Shown here: in pieces, positions 15,038-21,083 of the stretch | Layout: each line of letters starts with the position of its first letter | How positions within the stretch are numbered: the stretch's first letter is position 1 | DNA from: Flavobacteriaceae bacterium UBA5950 | GTDB lineage: Bacteria; Bacteroidota; Bacteroidia; Flavobacteriales; Flavobacteriaceae | Length of the DNA stretch: 21,083 nucleotides | Direction of reading: 5' to 3' | Assembly (NCBI GenBank): GCA_002430545.1 | Contig: DJCM01000018.1 | Coordinates: forward strand, 1-21,083 | The notes under the pieces: model-generated | The model's database searches: none | What the model was told of the DNA's origin: nothing | The model's input: the letters and a program-made list of their open reading frames with translations, nothing else | Translations under genes and position numbers: made by a program

Positions 15038-15391
15038 TTAGCGAGAGGCTGTACGATCTGTAGTGTTCCAATAAATGACGTCCACCACCTTGTTGTTGAC
15101 AAACTCGACTTCAATCAATTGCTCATCGGTCCAAAAAAACCATGTGCCAGATTTTACGCCTTTGTCATAATTGCCAACAGCGATTTTGTTGCCCTCAGCA
15201 TCAAAAGATTCCCAAGTTCCATCGAGTTTGTTGCGGAGAATATGCCCTTGTTGGGCAACTTCTCCATTGTAGTGAAATTGGGTCAATTTCTTCACTTTAG
15301 GAGAGGTTGTGCGCTCTACTTTCGTGGCCTGACCATACGAAAATGTAAAGCCTAAAACGAAAACTAAAATTAAAATCATATTTGTCTTCAT
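15038..15391 (-). CDS. Small secreted MORN-like repeat protein
   Basis: A 117-aa protein with a signal peptide (MKTNMILILVFVLGFTFSYG-QA, cut after about residue 20). The mature part has two MORN/YwqK-like units: FHYNGEVAQQGHILRNKLDG and TWESFDAEGNKIAVGNYDKG. These are followed by KSGTWFFWTDEQLIEVEF. Such short secreted proteins are common in Flavobacteriia, and their function is not known. It converges with the RND gene with only six bases between stop codons and no terminator. Confidence 0.82.
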   Translation of the reverse strand: MKTNMILILVFVLGFTFSYGQATKVERTTSPKVKKLTQFHYNGEVAQQGHILRNKLDGTWESFDAEGNKIAVGNYDKGVKSGTWFFWTDEQLIEVEFVNNKVVDVIYWNTTDRTASR

Positions 15392-15417
15392 ATCTTTTGA
15401 TTTTGGAATTGATACTT

Positions 15418-15425
15418 CAAATATA
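15418..15425 (-). promoter_or_regulatory. -7 box of the MORN-like gene
   Basis: The minus strand reads TATATTTG, a perfect -7 match, 26 bases before the ATG. No perfect TTTG lies 19-21 nt upstream; that position falls on the tandem 11-bp repeat. Confidence 0.45.
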
Positions 15426-15442
15426 CAAAAAATTTACGTTAT

Positions 15443-15464
15443 ATTAACATTAAATTAACATTAA
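15443..15464. repeat. Tandem repeat, two copies of ATTAACATTAA
   Basis: The 11-base word ATTAACATTAA occurs at 15443-15453 and again directly at 15454-15464. The period is about one helical turn. It lies where the -33 region of the MORN-like gene would be, so it could be a regulator site. No regulator can be assigned. Confidence 0.6.
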
Positions 15465-15537
15465 TCTTATAACACATTGATTTTATGAGCATTATGTTTT
15501 TATATTGAAACATGCTACAGCTCTCTTAAAAACCTCT

Positions 15538-15545
15538 TATTTTTG
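15538..15545 (+). promoter_or_regulatory. -7 box of aspS
   Basis: TATTTTTG matches TAnnTTTG and ends 14 bases before the aspS ATG. No clear TTTG partner is seen. Confidence 0.4.
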
Positions 15546-15559
15546 CACAAATCACTTCC

Positions 15560-17308
15560 ATGCACAGGACTCATACATGCGGTGCGTTGCGCCAATCTGA
15601 TGTTAACAAGGACGTTCAACTTTCTGGTTGGGTACAGCGTATTCGTGACAAGGGCTTTGTTCTTTGGATTGATCTTCGTGACCGTTTTGGGGTTACACAA
15701 CTCGTACTGGATGAAGAACGATGTGATGCCGCCCTGATCACACAAGCCAAAACTCTCGGTAGAGAATTTGTGATACTAGTACATGGGCGAGTGATCAAGA
15801 GAGAGGCCGAAAATACTGCAATCCCCACTGGTGAAATAGAAGTATTGGTCAAAAAGCTTAGCATTCTCAACACTGCCGAAGTTCCTCCTTTCACTTTGGA
15901 AGATGAAACAGATGGTGGTGATGACCTCCGCATGAAATACCGATACTTGGATATTCGTCGCAATCCAATCAAAGACAAGTTGTTGTTTCGCAACAAGGTG
16001 GCGCAAATGATTCGCAATTTTTTGACGTCTCAAGATTTTGTAGAAGTGGAAACCCCTTACCTCATCAAATCAACTCCCGAAGGTGCTCGTGATTTTGTCG
16101 TGCCCTCCCGCATGAATCCAGGGCAATTTTATGCCCTACCGCAGTCCCCACAAACCTTTAAGCAATTGTTGATGGTCGGTGGTATGGATCGCTATTATCA
16201 GATTGTGAAATGTTTTCGTGACGAAGACCTTCGTGCCGATCGGCAACCTGAGTTTACACAAATCGATTGTGAAATGGCCTTTGTGGAGCAAGATGATATT
16301 CTAGCTGTTTTTGAAGGGCTCTTACAACAACTGCTACAAGACATCCACGGCATCAAACCAACTGCTTTCCCACGACTATCCCATGCTGACGCCATCGCAA
16401 CCTATGGTTCGGACAAGCCAGACATTCGGTTTGGCATGCACCTAACTGGACTCAATGAGGTCGCACAGGGCAAGGGCTTTCAGGTCTTTGACCAACAAGA
16501 GTGGGTTGGCGGATTTGCTGTCGAAAATGGTGCTACCATGAGTAGAAAAGAAATCGACAGTTGGATCGATTGGGTCAAGCGACCTCAAATTGGTGCCAAA
16601 GGCATGGTTTGGGTCAAGTGCAATGAGGATGGTAGTTACAAATCATCTGTTGATAAATTTTACAGTCAAGAGGACTTGGCTGCTTGGGCATCTGCTTGCC
16701 ACGCCAAAAAGGGAGATATCATTCTCGTTCTTTCAGGCGGAAAAGCACAAACACACACACAACTCGGTGAACTCCGTCTTGCAGTGGCAGAAAAAATGGG
16801 TCTTCGCGATCCAAAGGTTTTTGCACCCCTTTGGGTGGTTGATTTTCCACTGTTTGAACAAGTGGAAGGGGATGATCACTTTCATGCCATGCATCACCCT
16901 TTCACAGCTCCAAAACCAGCGCAAGTCGCCCAACTCGACAGCTCACCTGCATCGGTATATGCCAATGCATATGACTTGGTTCTTAATGGCAATGAAATCG
17001 GTGGTGGATCGATTCGTATTCACGATCGTGAAATCCAAGAAAAAATATTTTCACTCCTTGGGTTTAGCAAACAAGAGGCCCAAGCACAGTTTGGTTTTTT
17101 GATGGATGCCTTTCGCTATGGTGCACCTCCACATGGGGGGATTGCTTTAGGGTTTGACCGCCTGGTTGCTGTGTTGGATGGGCAAGAGTCTATCCGTGAT
17201 TATATCGCTTTTCCAAAAAACAATAGTGGTAGGGATGTGATGATCGAGGCCCCAGCTCCTTTGGATGATGATCAACTCGGTGAACTTTCACTTCAATCCA
17301 AAGCATGA
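15560..17308 (+). CDS. aspS: Aspartyl-tRNA synthetase
   Basis: A 582-aa class IIb synthetase that charges tRNA-Asp. The N-terminal OB-fold anticodon domain (about 1-110) includes LSGWVQRIRDKGFVLWIDLRD. The flipping-loop region STPEGARDF is followed by QSPQTFKQLLM (195-205). Motif 2 is FRDEDLRADRQPEFTQ (219-234), and motif 3 is GIALGFDRL (527-535). The bacterial GAD insertion lies between, about 280-420. The length is typical of bacterial AspRS. Whether it is discriminating or not cannot be told safely; no gatCAB genes are in the window. The gene overlaps the next small gene by four bases. Confidence 0.97.
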   Translation: MHRTHTCGALRQSDVNKDVQLSGWVQRIRDKGFVLWIDLRDRFGVTQLVLDEERCDAALITQAKTLGREFVILVHGRVIKREAENTAIPTGEIEVLVKKLSILNTAEVPPFTLEDETDGGDDLRMKYRYLDIRRNPIKDKLLFRNKVAQMIRNFLTSQDFVEVETPYLIKSTPEGARDFVVPSRMNPGQFYALPQSPQTFKQLLMVGGMDRYYQIVKCFRDEDLRADRQPEFTQIDCEMAFVEQDDILAVFEGLLQQLLQDIHGIKPTAFPRLSHADAIATYGSDKPDIRFGMHLTGLNEVAQGKGFQVFDQQEWVGGFAVENGATMSRKEIDSWIDWVKRPQIGAKGMVWVKCNEDGSYKSSVDKFYSQEDLAAWASACHAKKGDIILVLSGGKAQTHTQLGELRLAVAEKMGLRDPKVFAPLWVVDFPLFEQVEGDDHFHAMHHPFTAPKPAQVAQLDSSPASVYANAYDLVLNGNEIGGGSIRIHDREIQEKIFSLLGFSKQEAQAQFGFLMDAFRYGAPPHGGIALGFDRLVAVLDGQESIRDYIAFPKNNSGRDVMIEAPAPLDDDQLGELSLQSKA

Positions 17309-17556
17309 CCAGGCTCTTACAAATCTTATTTGCTTGCATTGTCATCGCAATCATCACTGGCTTTGTGCTCAAATCAAACAACCCAATCACTGGAGATCGT
17401 GTCATTGGGGTAACGATTCTGTTTACCACCTTTATTTTTATGCCCCTTTTTATCTACCACAGGTGGAAAGACAAAAAACTAGCAGACTATACCCTCACAC
17501 CTGAAAACTTCAAAAAAATGAGGGAAATGGGGAAAAAATCAAAACAATCTAAATAA
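17305..17556 (+). CDS. Small two-helix membrane protein, unknown function
   Basis: An 83-aa protein with hydrophobic segments at about 4-22 and 33-52, then a short basic tail (RWKDKKLADYTL and KKMREMGKKSKQSK). The basic C-terminus suggests a cytoplasmic tail. It starts inside the aspS stop (ATGA, 17305-17308), so it is translationally coupled to aspS. I do not recognise a named family. The coupling and the good hydrophobic pattern make it a real gene. Confidence 0.8.
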   Translation: MTRLLQILFACIVIAIITGFVLKSNNPITGDRVIGVTILFTTFIFMPLFIYHRWKDKKLADYTLTPENFKKMREMGKKSKQSK

Positions 17557-17582
17557 AAAGCCAAGGGTTTGTATATAAGTGT

Positions 17583-17590
17583 TATATTCG
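17583..17590 (+). promoter_or_regulatory. Weak -7-like box of the cold-shock gene
   Basis: TATATTCG differs at one base from TAnnTTTG and lies 17 bases before the ATG. A TTTG at 17568-17571 is too close to be its partner. Confidence 0.3.
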
Positions 17591-17607
17591 CCCTTTAATT
17601 TAAATAG

Positions 17608-17802
17608 ATGACTGGAACAGTTAAATTTTTTAATGGGTCTAAAGGTTTTGGATTCATTACCAATGATGAAACGGGCGAAGATATTTTCGTTCACGTAACC
17701 TCTTTAGAGGGAATCAACCTCAATGAAGGTGACAAAGTATCGTATAACGAGGGTGAAGGTAGAAAGGGCAAAATGGCCACTGATATCGAACTCCTTGACT
17801 AA
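17608..17802 (+). CDS. Cold-shock domain protein (CspA family)
   Basis: A 64-aa single-stranded nucleic-acid binding OB-fold protein that acts as an RNA chaperone. RNP1 is KGFGFI (12-17) and RNP2 is DIFVHV (25-30). The start MTGTVKFFNGSKGFGFI is typical. The usual C-terminal part is slightly short and acidic (KMATDIELLD). It is monocistronic: a weak -7 box lies upstream and a strong terminator follows 23 bases after the stop. Confidence 0.95.
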   Translation: MTGTVKFFNGSKGFGFITNDETGEDIFVHVTSLEGINLNEGDKVSYNEGEGRKGKMATDIELLD

Positions 17803-17825
17803 TTGTATTTTATTTTGACTAATTG
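17795..17825. repeat. 11-bp direct repeat at the csp stop codon
   Basis: TTGACTAATTG occurs at 17795-17805, covering the last Asp codon and stop of the cold-shock gene, and again at 17815-17825, directly before the terminator hairpin. The copies are 20 bp apart. It looks like a small duplication. Confidence 0.6.
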
Positions 17826-17850
17826 AAAAGCCCTTTTTAGGGCTTTTTTT
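17826..17850. terminator. Intrinsic terminator after csp, possibly bidirectional
   Basis: Stem AAAAGCCC (17826-17833), loop TTTTTA, complementary arm GGGCTTTT (17840-17847), then a run of T to 17850. This is a textbook rho-independent terminator for the cold-shock gene. On the minus strand the same hairpin is followed by TTTTC, so it could also stop tadA transcription; the tadA stop codon (17851-17849) lies in its T-run. Confidence 0.85.
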
Positions 17851-18292
17851 ATGTTCTTTTTTGTTTAAAAAACGCCTGTAAAATGAAAGACGCTTCGTCT
17901 TCATATACCCCTAAGGTGACTTTGGTTTTGGGATGTAAAAGGGTATTGTTTGCGCGATAACCTCTTTTGCCGTCTGATGCGCCATAAACCAATCGTCCGA
18001 GTTGACTCCAATACATAGCCCCTGCACACATACTGCAAGGCTCAAGCGTGACGTATAGCGTACAATCTTTGAGATATTTTCCTCCGATAAAATTTGCTGC
18101 AGCCGTAATGGCTTGCATTTCGGCATGAGCGGTTACATCGGTAAGTGTTTCGGTGAGGTTGTGTCCTCTAGCGATAATCTGACCATGTGCAACTACCACA
18201 ACCCCAACAGGCACCTCTCCTTTTTCGAGTGCGAGTTCGGCCTCTAGCAACGCCTTTTTCATAAAGTGTTCGTCAGTCAAGGGGTCGATCAT
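17849..18292 (-). CDS. tadA: tRNA adenosine(34) deaminase
   Basis: A 147-aa zinc deaminase that converts A34 to inosine in tRNA-Arg(ACG), allowing CGN decoding. HAE is at 56-58 (zinc His and catalytic Glu), with PCSMC at 85-89 giving the two zinc cysteines. The sequence EVPVGVVVVAHGQIIARGHN is typical. Other cytidine/guanine deaminases share this fold, but length and motifs best fit TadA. Its ATG overlaps the dGTPase stop (TGATG), so it is coupled to that gene. Confidence 0.92.
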   Translation of the reverse strand: MIDPLTDEHFMKKALLEAELALEKGEVPVGVVVVAHGQIIARGHNLTETLTDVTAHAEMQAITAAANFIGGKYLKDCTLYVTLEPCSMCAGAMYWSQLGRLVYGASDGKRGYRANNTLLHPKTKVTLGVYEDEASFILQAFFKQKRT

Positions 18293-19611
18293 CAGCTGAG
18301 TTTTTTATGCCACAGCAGGGCTTGCCCATCTGTGAGTCCCGCAACAAAACAGCTTGTTTGCAACAGCTGCTGGTAGCGATCATCAGGTGAAAAACGAATG
18401 GTTTCTGGCAATAGGTTCAGAGCCAATCGATCGAGAGCAGTGGTTTTGTTATCGGATTGTCGAATGACTGCATGACTCAACACCTCCAAAATATGATGAA
18501 TGGCTCGATAGCCTTTCACTTCTTTTTCGATGACCTCCTCGGAGCGATAGATTTTTTCTTTACTCAATTTGATAATATCTTCGACTTGAGCAGTGTATTT
18601 GCTTTTTTTGAGAAGGGCATGTGGAAACTCTCCTGCCAAAATTACCTCTTCATTTTCCATAAAAATACGTGTGGCATCCTCGATCAACACCCCAATCGAA
18701 AGAGCACGTAGGTAGGCAAGGCGATCGGGGGTGGTTTGGAGTTGCTTGTACTTGTCGGTATCGACATGGTCTTTCACTAGTTTGATAAGATACTCCAAAG
18801 CATAGGACTCTGGAATCCAGCCCAAGTTGATGCCATCTTCAAAGTCGATAAGGGTGTAACAGATATCATCTGCTGCTTCGACCAAAAAGGCAAGTGGATG
18901 GCGGTGAAAGGTGTTTTTAGGGCCTTGCAATCCCAATTCATCGGCCACTTCGGAAAAGAAAGCAGACTGTGCTTGAAAAAACCCAAATTTTTTATCGCTG
19001 ACTTTTTTAGTGGGTTGGATCGAAATAGATGCTTTTGGGTATTTGGTAAAGGTGCCAAGAGTCGCGTAGCTGAGGCGAAGACCACCAGGAACACCTTCCC
19101 GATCTTCAGTAAGGATCCGAAAGCCATTGGCATTGCCTTCAAAACGAATCAGGTCTTGTTGTTGTGCTTCAGTAAGGGTACTGATCAGTTCTGCACCTGC
19201 GCCAGGAGTAAAAAAATCGCCGATGGCTTGTTCGCCCGAATGTCCAAAAGGGGGGTTGCCTATGTCATGTGCCAGACAAGCAGCTGCAACGATGGTTCCA
19301 AAATCATGTGGCTGATAGCCATGGGTGACCCCCAAGGCAGGATGTTTTTGGATCACGGTATTCCCAACTGCCCTTCCCAAACTCCGCCCGACAACCGATA
19401 CTTCCAAACTATGGGTAAGTCGGGTGTGGACAAAACCGGACTGTGAAAAGGGAACAACTTGGGTTTTGTCTTGTAAATGCCGAAAGGCAGAGGAGAAAAT
19501 AATGCGGTCGTAGTCAACTTCAAACCCACTACGTAAATGGTTTTGATCTGTACGCAAACGTTTTTTTGTATCTCCTTGACGCTTTAATGATAGTAGTTCC
19601 ACCCAGTTCAT
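18292..19611 (-). CDS. dgt: dGTP triphosphohydrolase (HD domain)
   Basis: A 439-aa metal-dependent HD enzyme that splits dGTP into deoxyguanosine and triphosphate and helps balance dNTP pools. Key residues are FRHLQDKTQV (43-52), H67 in RLTHSLEVS, and H115-D116 in AACLAHDIGNPPFGHSGE. These are the HD metal ligands. The N-terminal KRLRTDQNHLRSGFEVDYDRIIFSSAFRHL is typical of the Dgt family. The length fits. Similar proteins act on other dNTPs, so the substrate is likely but not certain. It is followed by tadA with overlapping codons and is divergent from the surface protein gene. Upstream, TATTATTG is a one-off -7 box. Confidence 0.92.
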   Translation of the reverse strand: MNWVELLSLKRQGDTKKRLRTDQNHLRSGFEVDYDRIIFSSAFRHLQDKTQVVPFSQSGFVHTRLTHSLEVSVVGRSLGRAVGNTVIQKHPALGVTHGYQPHDFGTIVAAACLAHDIGNPPFGHSGEQAIGDFFTPGAGAELISTLTEAQQQDLIRFEGNANGFRILTEDREGVPGGLRLSYATLGTFTKYPKASISIQPTKKVSDKKFGFFQAQSAFFSEVADELGLQGPKNTFHRHPLAFLVEAADDICYTLIDFEDGINLGWIPESYALEYLIKLVKDHVDTDKYKQLQTTPDRLAYLRALSIGVLIEDATRIFMENEEVILAGEFPHALLKKSKYTAQVEDIIKLSKEKIYRSEEVIEKEVKGYRAIHHILEVLSHAVIRQSDNKTTALDRLALNLLPETIRFSPDDRYQQLLQTSCFVAGLTDGQALLWHKKLS

Positions 19612-19665
19612 GGTGCAATAATAACAATAAAAGGTGATTGTTGAATTAACAGTTTCTTAACAAAA

Positions 19666-19673
19666 GGGGGGGG
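19666..19673 (+). repeat. Homopolymer G8 tract upstream of the surface gene
   Basis: Eight consecutive G bases lie in the 134-base AT-rich divergent region, 72 bases before the surface protein ATG and 54 bases before the dGTPase ATG. Such tracts change length by slipped-strand mispairing and can switch expression. No clear -33/-7 pair is seen around it, so which gene would be affected is unknown. Confidence 0.7.
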
Positions 19674-19745
19674 TATTTAAAATTATAGTAACAATGGTTT
19701 GCGTTAAATCATGTTGTTTTGTTGCAAAATCAAAAAATTAAAAAA

Positions 19746-21083
19746 ATGAATAAAATTTTATCTTTAATTCTTGTGTCATCTTTTGTTGTGGCACAAACAA
19801 CATCATACAACCCTTCCATAGCTGGCAAGACTGTTGTTGCTTACGGTAGCCCAGGCGACAATTCTGTTAAATTTATCACTGCTCACGAAACTTGGTCTGC
19901 TGATGAGACTGTTGAAGTTTATGGAAAGCTTGTTGTACAGAATGATGTAACACTTACTATTGAGCCAGGTGTTGCTGTTCGTTTTTATGACACTCAAACG
20001 GCATTAACAGCTCCTGCATTAGTTGTTGCCAAAGGTGGGACAATTATGGCTGAAGGTACACCAACTCATCCTATTGTATTTACATCTCTTGATGACCCCT
20101 TAGATGGCACTTTCGCAGCTACAGAAAAAGGGCTTTGGGGAGGTATTGTTATCTTAGGTACAGCTACTGTTGGTGAAGATGGTGGCGAAGACTTTATTGA
20201 GGGAATTGCCGCTGGTGCTGATTGGGCAAAGTATGGTCCTGGTACTGGCGCTGCAAATGACACAGAGTCCTCTGGTGTACTAAAATATGTTTCTATTCGA
20301 CACGGTGGTGCGGATATCGGGGACGGTAACGAACTTAATGGTCTCACTCTTGGTGGTGTAGGGTCAGGAACAGTTATCGAAAACGTAGAAGTCGTATCAA
20401 ATCTTGATGACGGTATAGAGCTGTTTGGTGGTACAGTCAATGTGACCAATTTCCTAGCATACAATTGTGATGATGATGCAGTTGATATTGATGAAGCATA
20501 CTCAGGAACAATTGATAACGTATTTATCGCACTGGGAACGGGATCTGACAACATTTTTGAAATTGATGGAACTGAAGATTCATCCGGTACTATAACTGGT
20601 TCTTACACCATAACCAACGTCACTGCATACGGCGACTCAACTAATACAACAAAAAATGACCAGTTGGGTGACCAAAAGAAAAATGCAACAGGTACAATTG
20701 ATGACGTTGTTTTGCTGAACTTCAAGGCTGCACAGAAGATTGAAGGTATCGACCAAAGTACTTTTGATAATAGTTCACTTATATTTAAAAACTATGACTT
20801 AGTTAAAGTCTCTGGAGAGAGTGATTATAATTTGGATACAGTGTTCAGCGGCCCAGAGCAAATTAAAAATGGTAAAACTGAATCAGATGGAACACTACAC
20901 GTAGAGGCAGCAGAAAGAAATTTCTTTGAATTTGTTGATGCTCAAGTAGCAAATACAGGAGCGAATACAACTGTTTTTGAGGGATGGACACTATACAATG
21001 GTTCTGTTATGACAGACATGAGTAGCCTATACAATTCTGGCTCAACATGGAACAACCCTTCCATAGCTGGCAAGACTGTTGTT
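19746..21083 (+). CDS. Large secreted parallel beta-helix protein, 3' end missing
   Basis: An open frame of at least 446 codons running off the window. The signal peptide is MNKILSLILVSSFVVA, cut near QTT. The mature protein begins with NPSIAGKTVV (22-31). A beta-helix-type N-terminal module follows, with LTIEPGVAVRF (70-80), ALVVAKGGTIMAEGTPTHPI (91-110) and GLWGGIVILGTA (129-140). Further on are SGVLKYVSIRHGGADIG and ELNGLTLGGVGSGTVIENVE, then an acidic CDDDAVDIDE (241-250) that could bind Ca. These features match a widespread family of Bacteroidota secreted beta-helix proteins, often with a type IX secretion tail. NPSIAGKTVV returns at 437-446, exactly 415 residues later. The C-terminus is not visible, so secretion route and full length are unknown. 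It probably acts at the cell surface. Confidence 0.85.
   Translation, partial: MNKILSLILVSSFVVAQTTSYNPSIAGKTVVAYGSPGDNSVKFITAHETWSADETVEVYGKLVVQNDVTLTIEPGVAVRFYDTQTALTAPALVVAKGGTIMAEGTPTHPIVFTSLDDPLDGTFAATEKGLWGGIVILGTATVGEDGGEDFIEGIAAGADWAKYGPGTGAANDTESSGVLKYVSIRHGGADIGDGNELNGLTLGGVGSGTVIENVEVVSNLDDGIELFGGTVNVTNFLAYNCDDDAVDIDEAYSGTIDNVFIALGTGSDNIFEIDGTEDSSGTITGSYTITNVTAYGDSTNTTKNDQLGDQKKNATGTIDDVVLLNFKAAQKIEGIDQSTFDNSSLIFKNYDLVKVSGESDYNLDTVFSGPEQIKNGKTESDGTLHVEAAERNFFEFVDAQVANTGANTTVFEGWTLYNGSVMTDMSSLYNSGSTWNNPSIAGKTVV
19807..19838 (+). repeat. 32-bp exact repeat, copy 1
   Basis: Thirty-two bases encoding NPSIAGKTVV and its flank, just after the signal-peptide region. They are identical to 21052-21083. 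The offset is 1245 bp, an exact multiple of three. Confidence 0.9.
21052..21083 (+). repeat. 32-bp exact repeat, copy 2, at the window edge
   Basis: Identical to 19807-19838 and in the same reading frame. The base before it differs (a versus t), and the match runs to the last base of the window, so the true length of the repeat is not known. Confidence 0.9.

Noticed and set aside
17583..17607. Cold-shock 5' UTR thermosensor
   Set aside because: The leader before the csp ATG is far too short for the long structured leader known for CspA mRNAs, and no stem is visible.
18898..19446. Plus-strand open frame of 182 codons opposite the dGTPase
   Set aside because: It lies wholly opposite conserved HD-domain coding sequence and has no recognisable features.
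20066..20554. Minus-strand open frame of 162 codons inside the surface protein gene
   Set aside because: It is antisense to a frame with a signal peptide and family motifs. Its serine, proline and threonine-rich composition is what the reverse of an Asp/Gly/Thr-rich gene gives. No promoter or start context.

Overview
The window reads as chromosome from a Bacteroidota bacterium, most likely a marine-type member of the Flavobacteriales. The reasons are the AT-rich intergenic DNA, several matches to the Bacteroidota promoter pattern (TTTG, about 19-21 nt, then TAnnTTTG), the lack of clear Shine-Dalgarno sequences, carotenoid genes, and a large secreted parallel beta-helix protein. Most genes are housekeeping or metal and efflux genes of recognisable families. 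I found no phage, insertion sequence, CRISPR array or defence island, and no stretch above 300 bases without a gene.

Left part (1-6.2 kb): the 5' end of a tRNA and the site-2 protease gene rseP lie on the minus strand. Divergent from rseP is an SCO copper chaperone gene, followed by the iron operon feoA-feoB-FeoB-associated Cys-rich peptide (39 aa). Converging on it is a dtxR-family metalloregulator plus ZIP metal transporter operon; the last plus-strand gene and zip share the four bases CTAA as overlapping stop codons. The regulator's upstream region carries two near-identical palindromes (TTTAGATATATCTAAA and TTTAGATATGTCTAAA), and a weaker relative sits just downstream of the feoA promoter. 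This suggests one metal-responsive circuit.

Middle (6.2-15 kb): lycopene beta-cyclase (crtY) converges with a short-chain-type polyprenyl diphosphate synthase, and their 3' ends overlap by 21 bp. Together they point to GGPP and carotenoid synthesis. Next is a tightly coupled efflux operon: a TetR-type repressor, a TolC-like outer-membrane channel, a lipoprotein adaptor and a 1146-aa RND pump. The pump appears to have two extra membrane helices between TM6 and TM7.

Right part (15-21 kb): a small secreted MORN-like repeat protein, aspS with a coupled two-helix membrane protein, a cold-shock protein with a strong intrinsic terminator, then tadA and a dGTPase on the minus strand. The last gene, cut off by the window end, encodes a secreted beta-helix protein. 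An upstream G8 tract could make it phase variable, and the first 32 bases after its signal-peptide region recur exactly 1245 bp (415 codons) later at the window edge.

The most interesting points are the paired metalloregulator operators shared with crtY, the G8 tract and long-period repeat of the surface protein, and the unusual RND topology. Nothing here clearly amounts to an undescribed multi-gene system.
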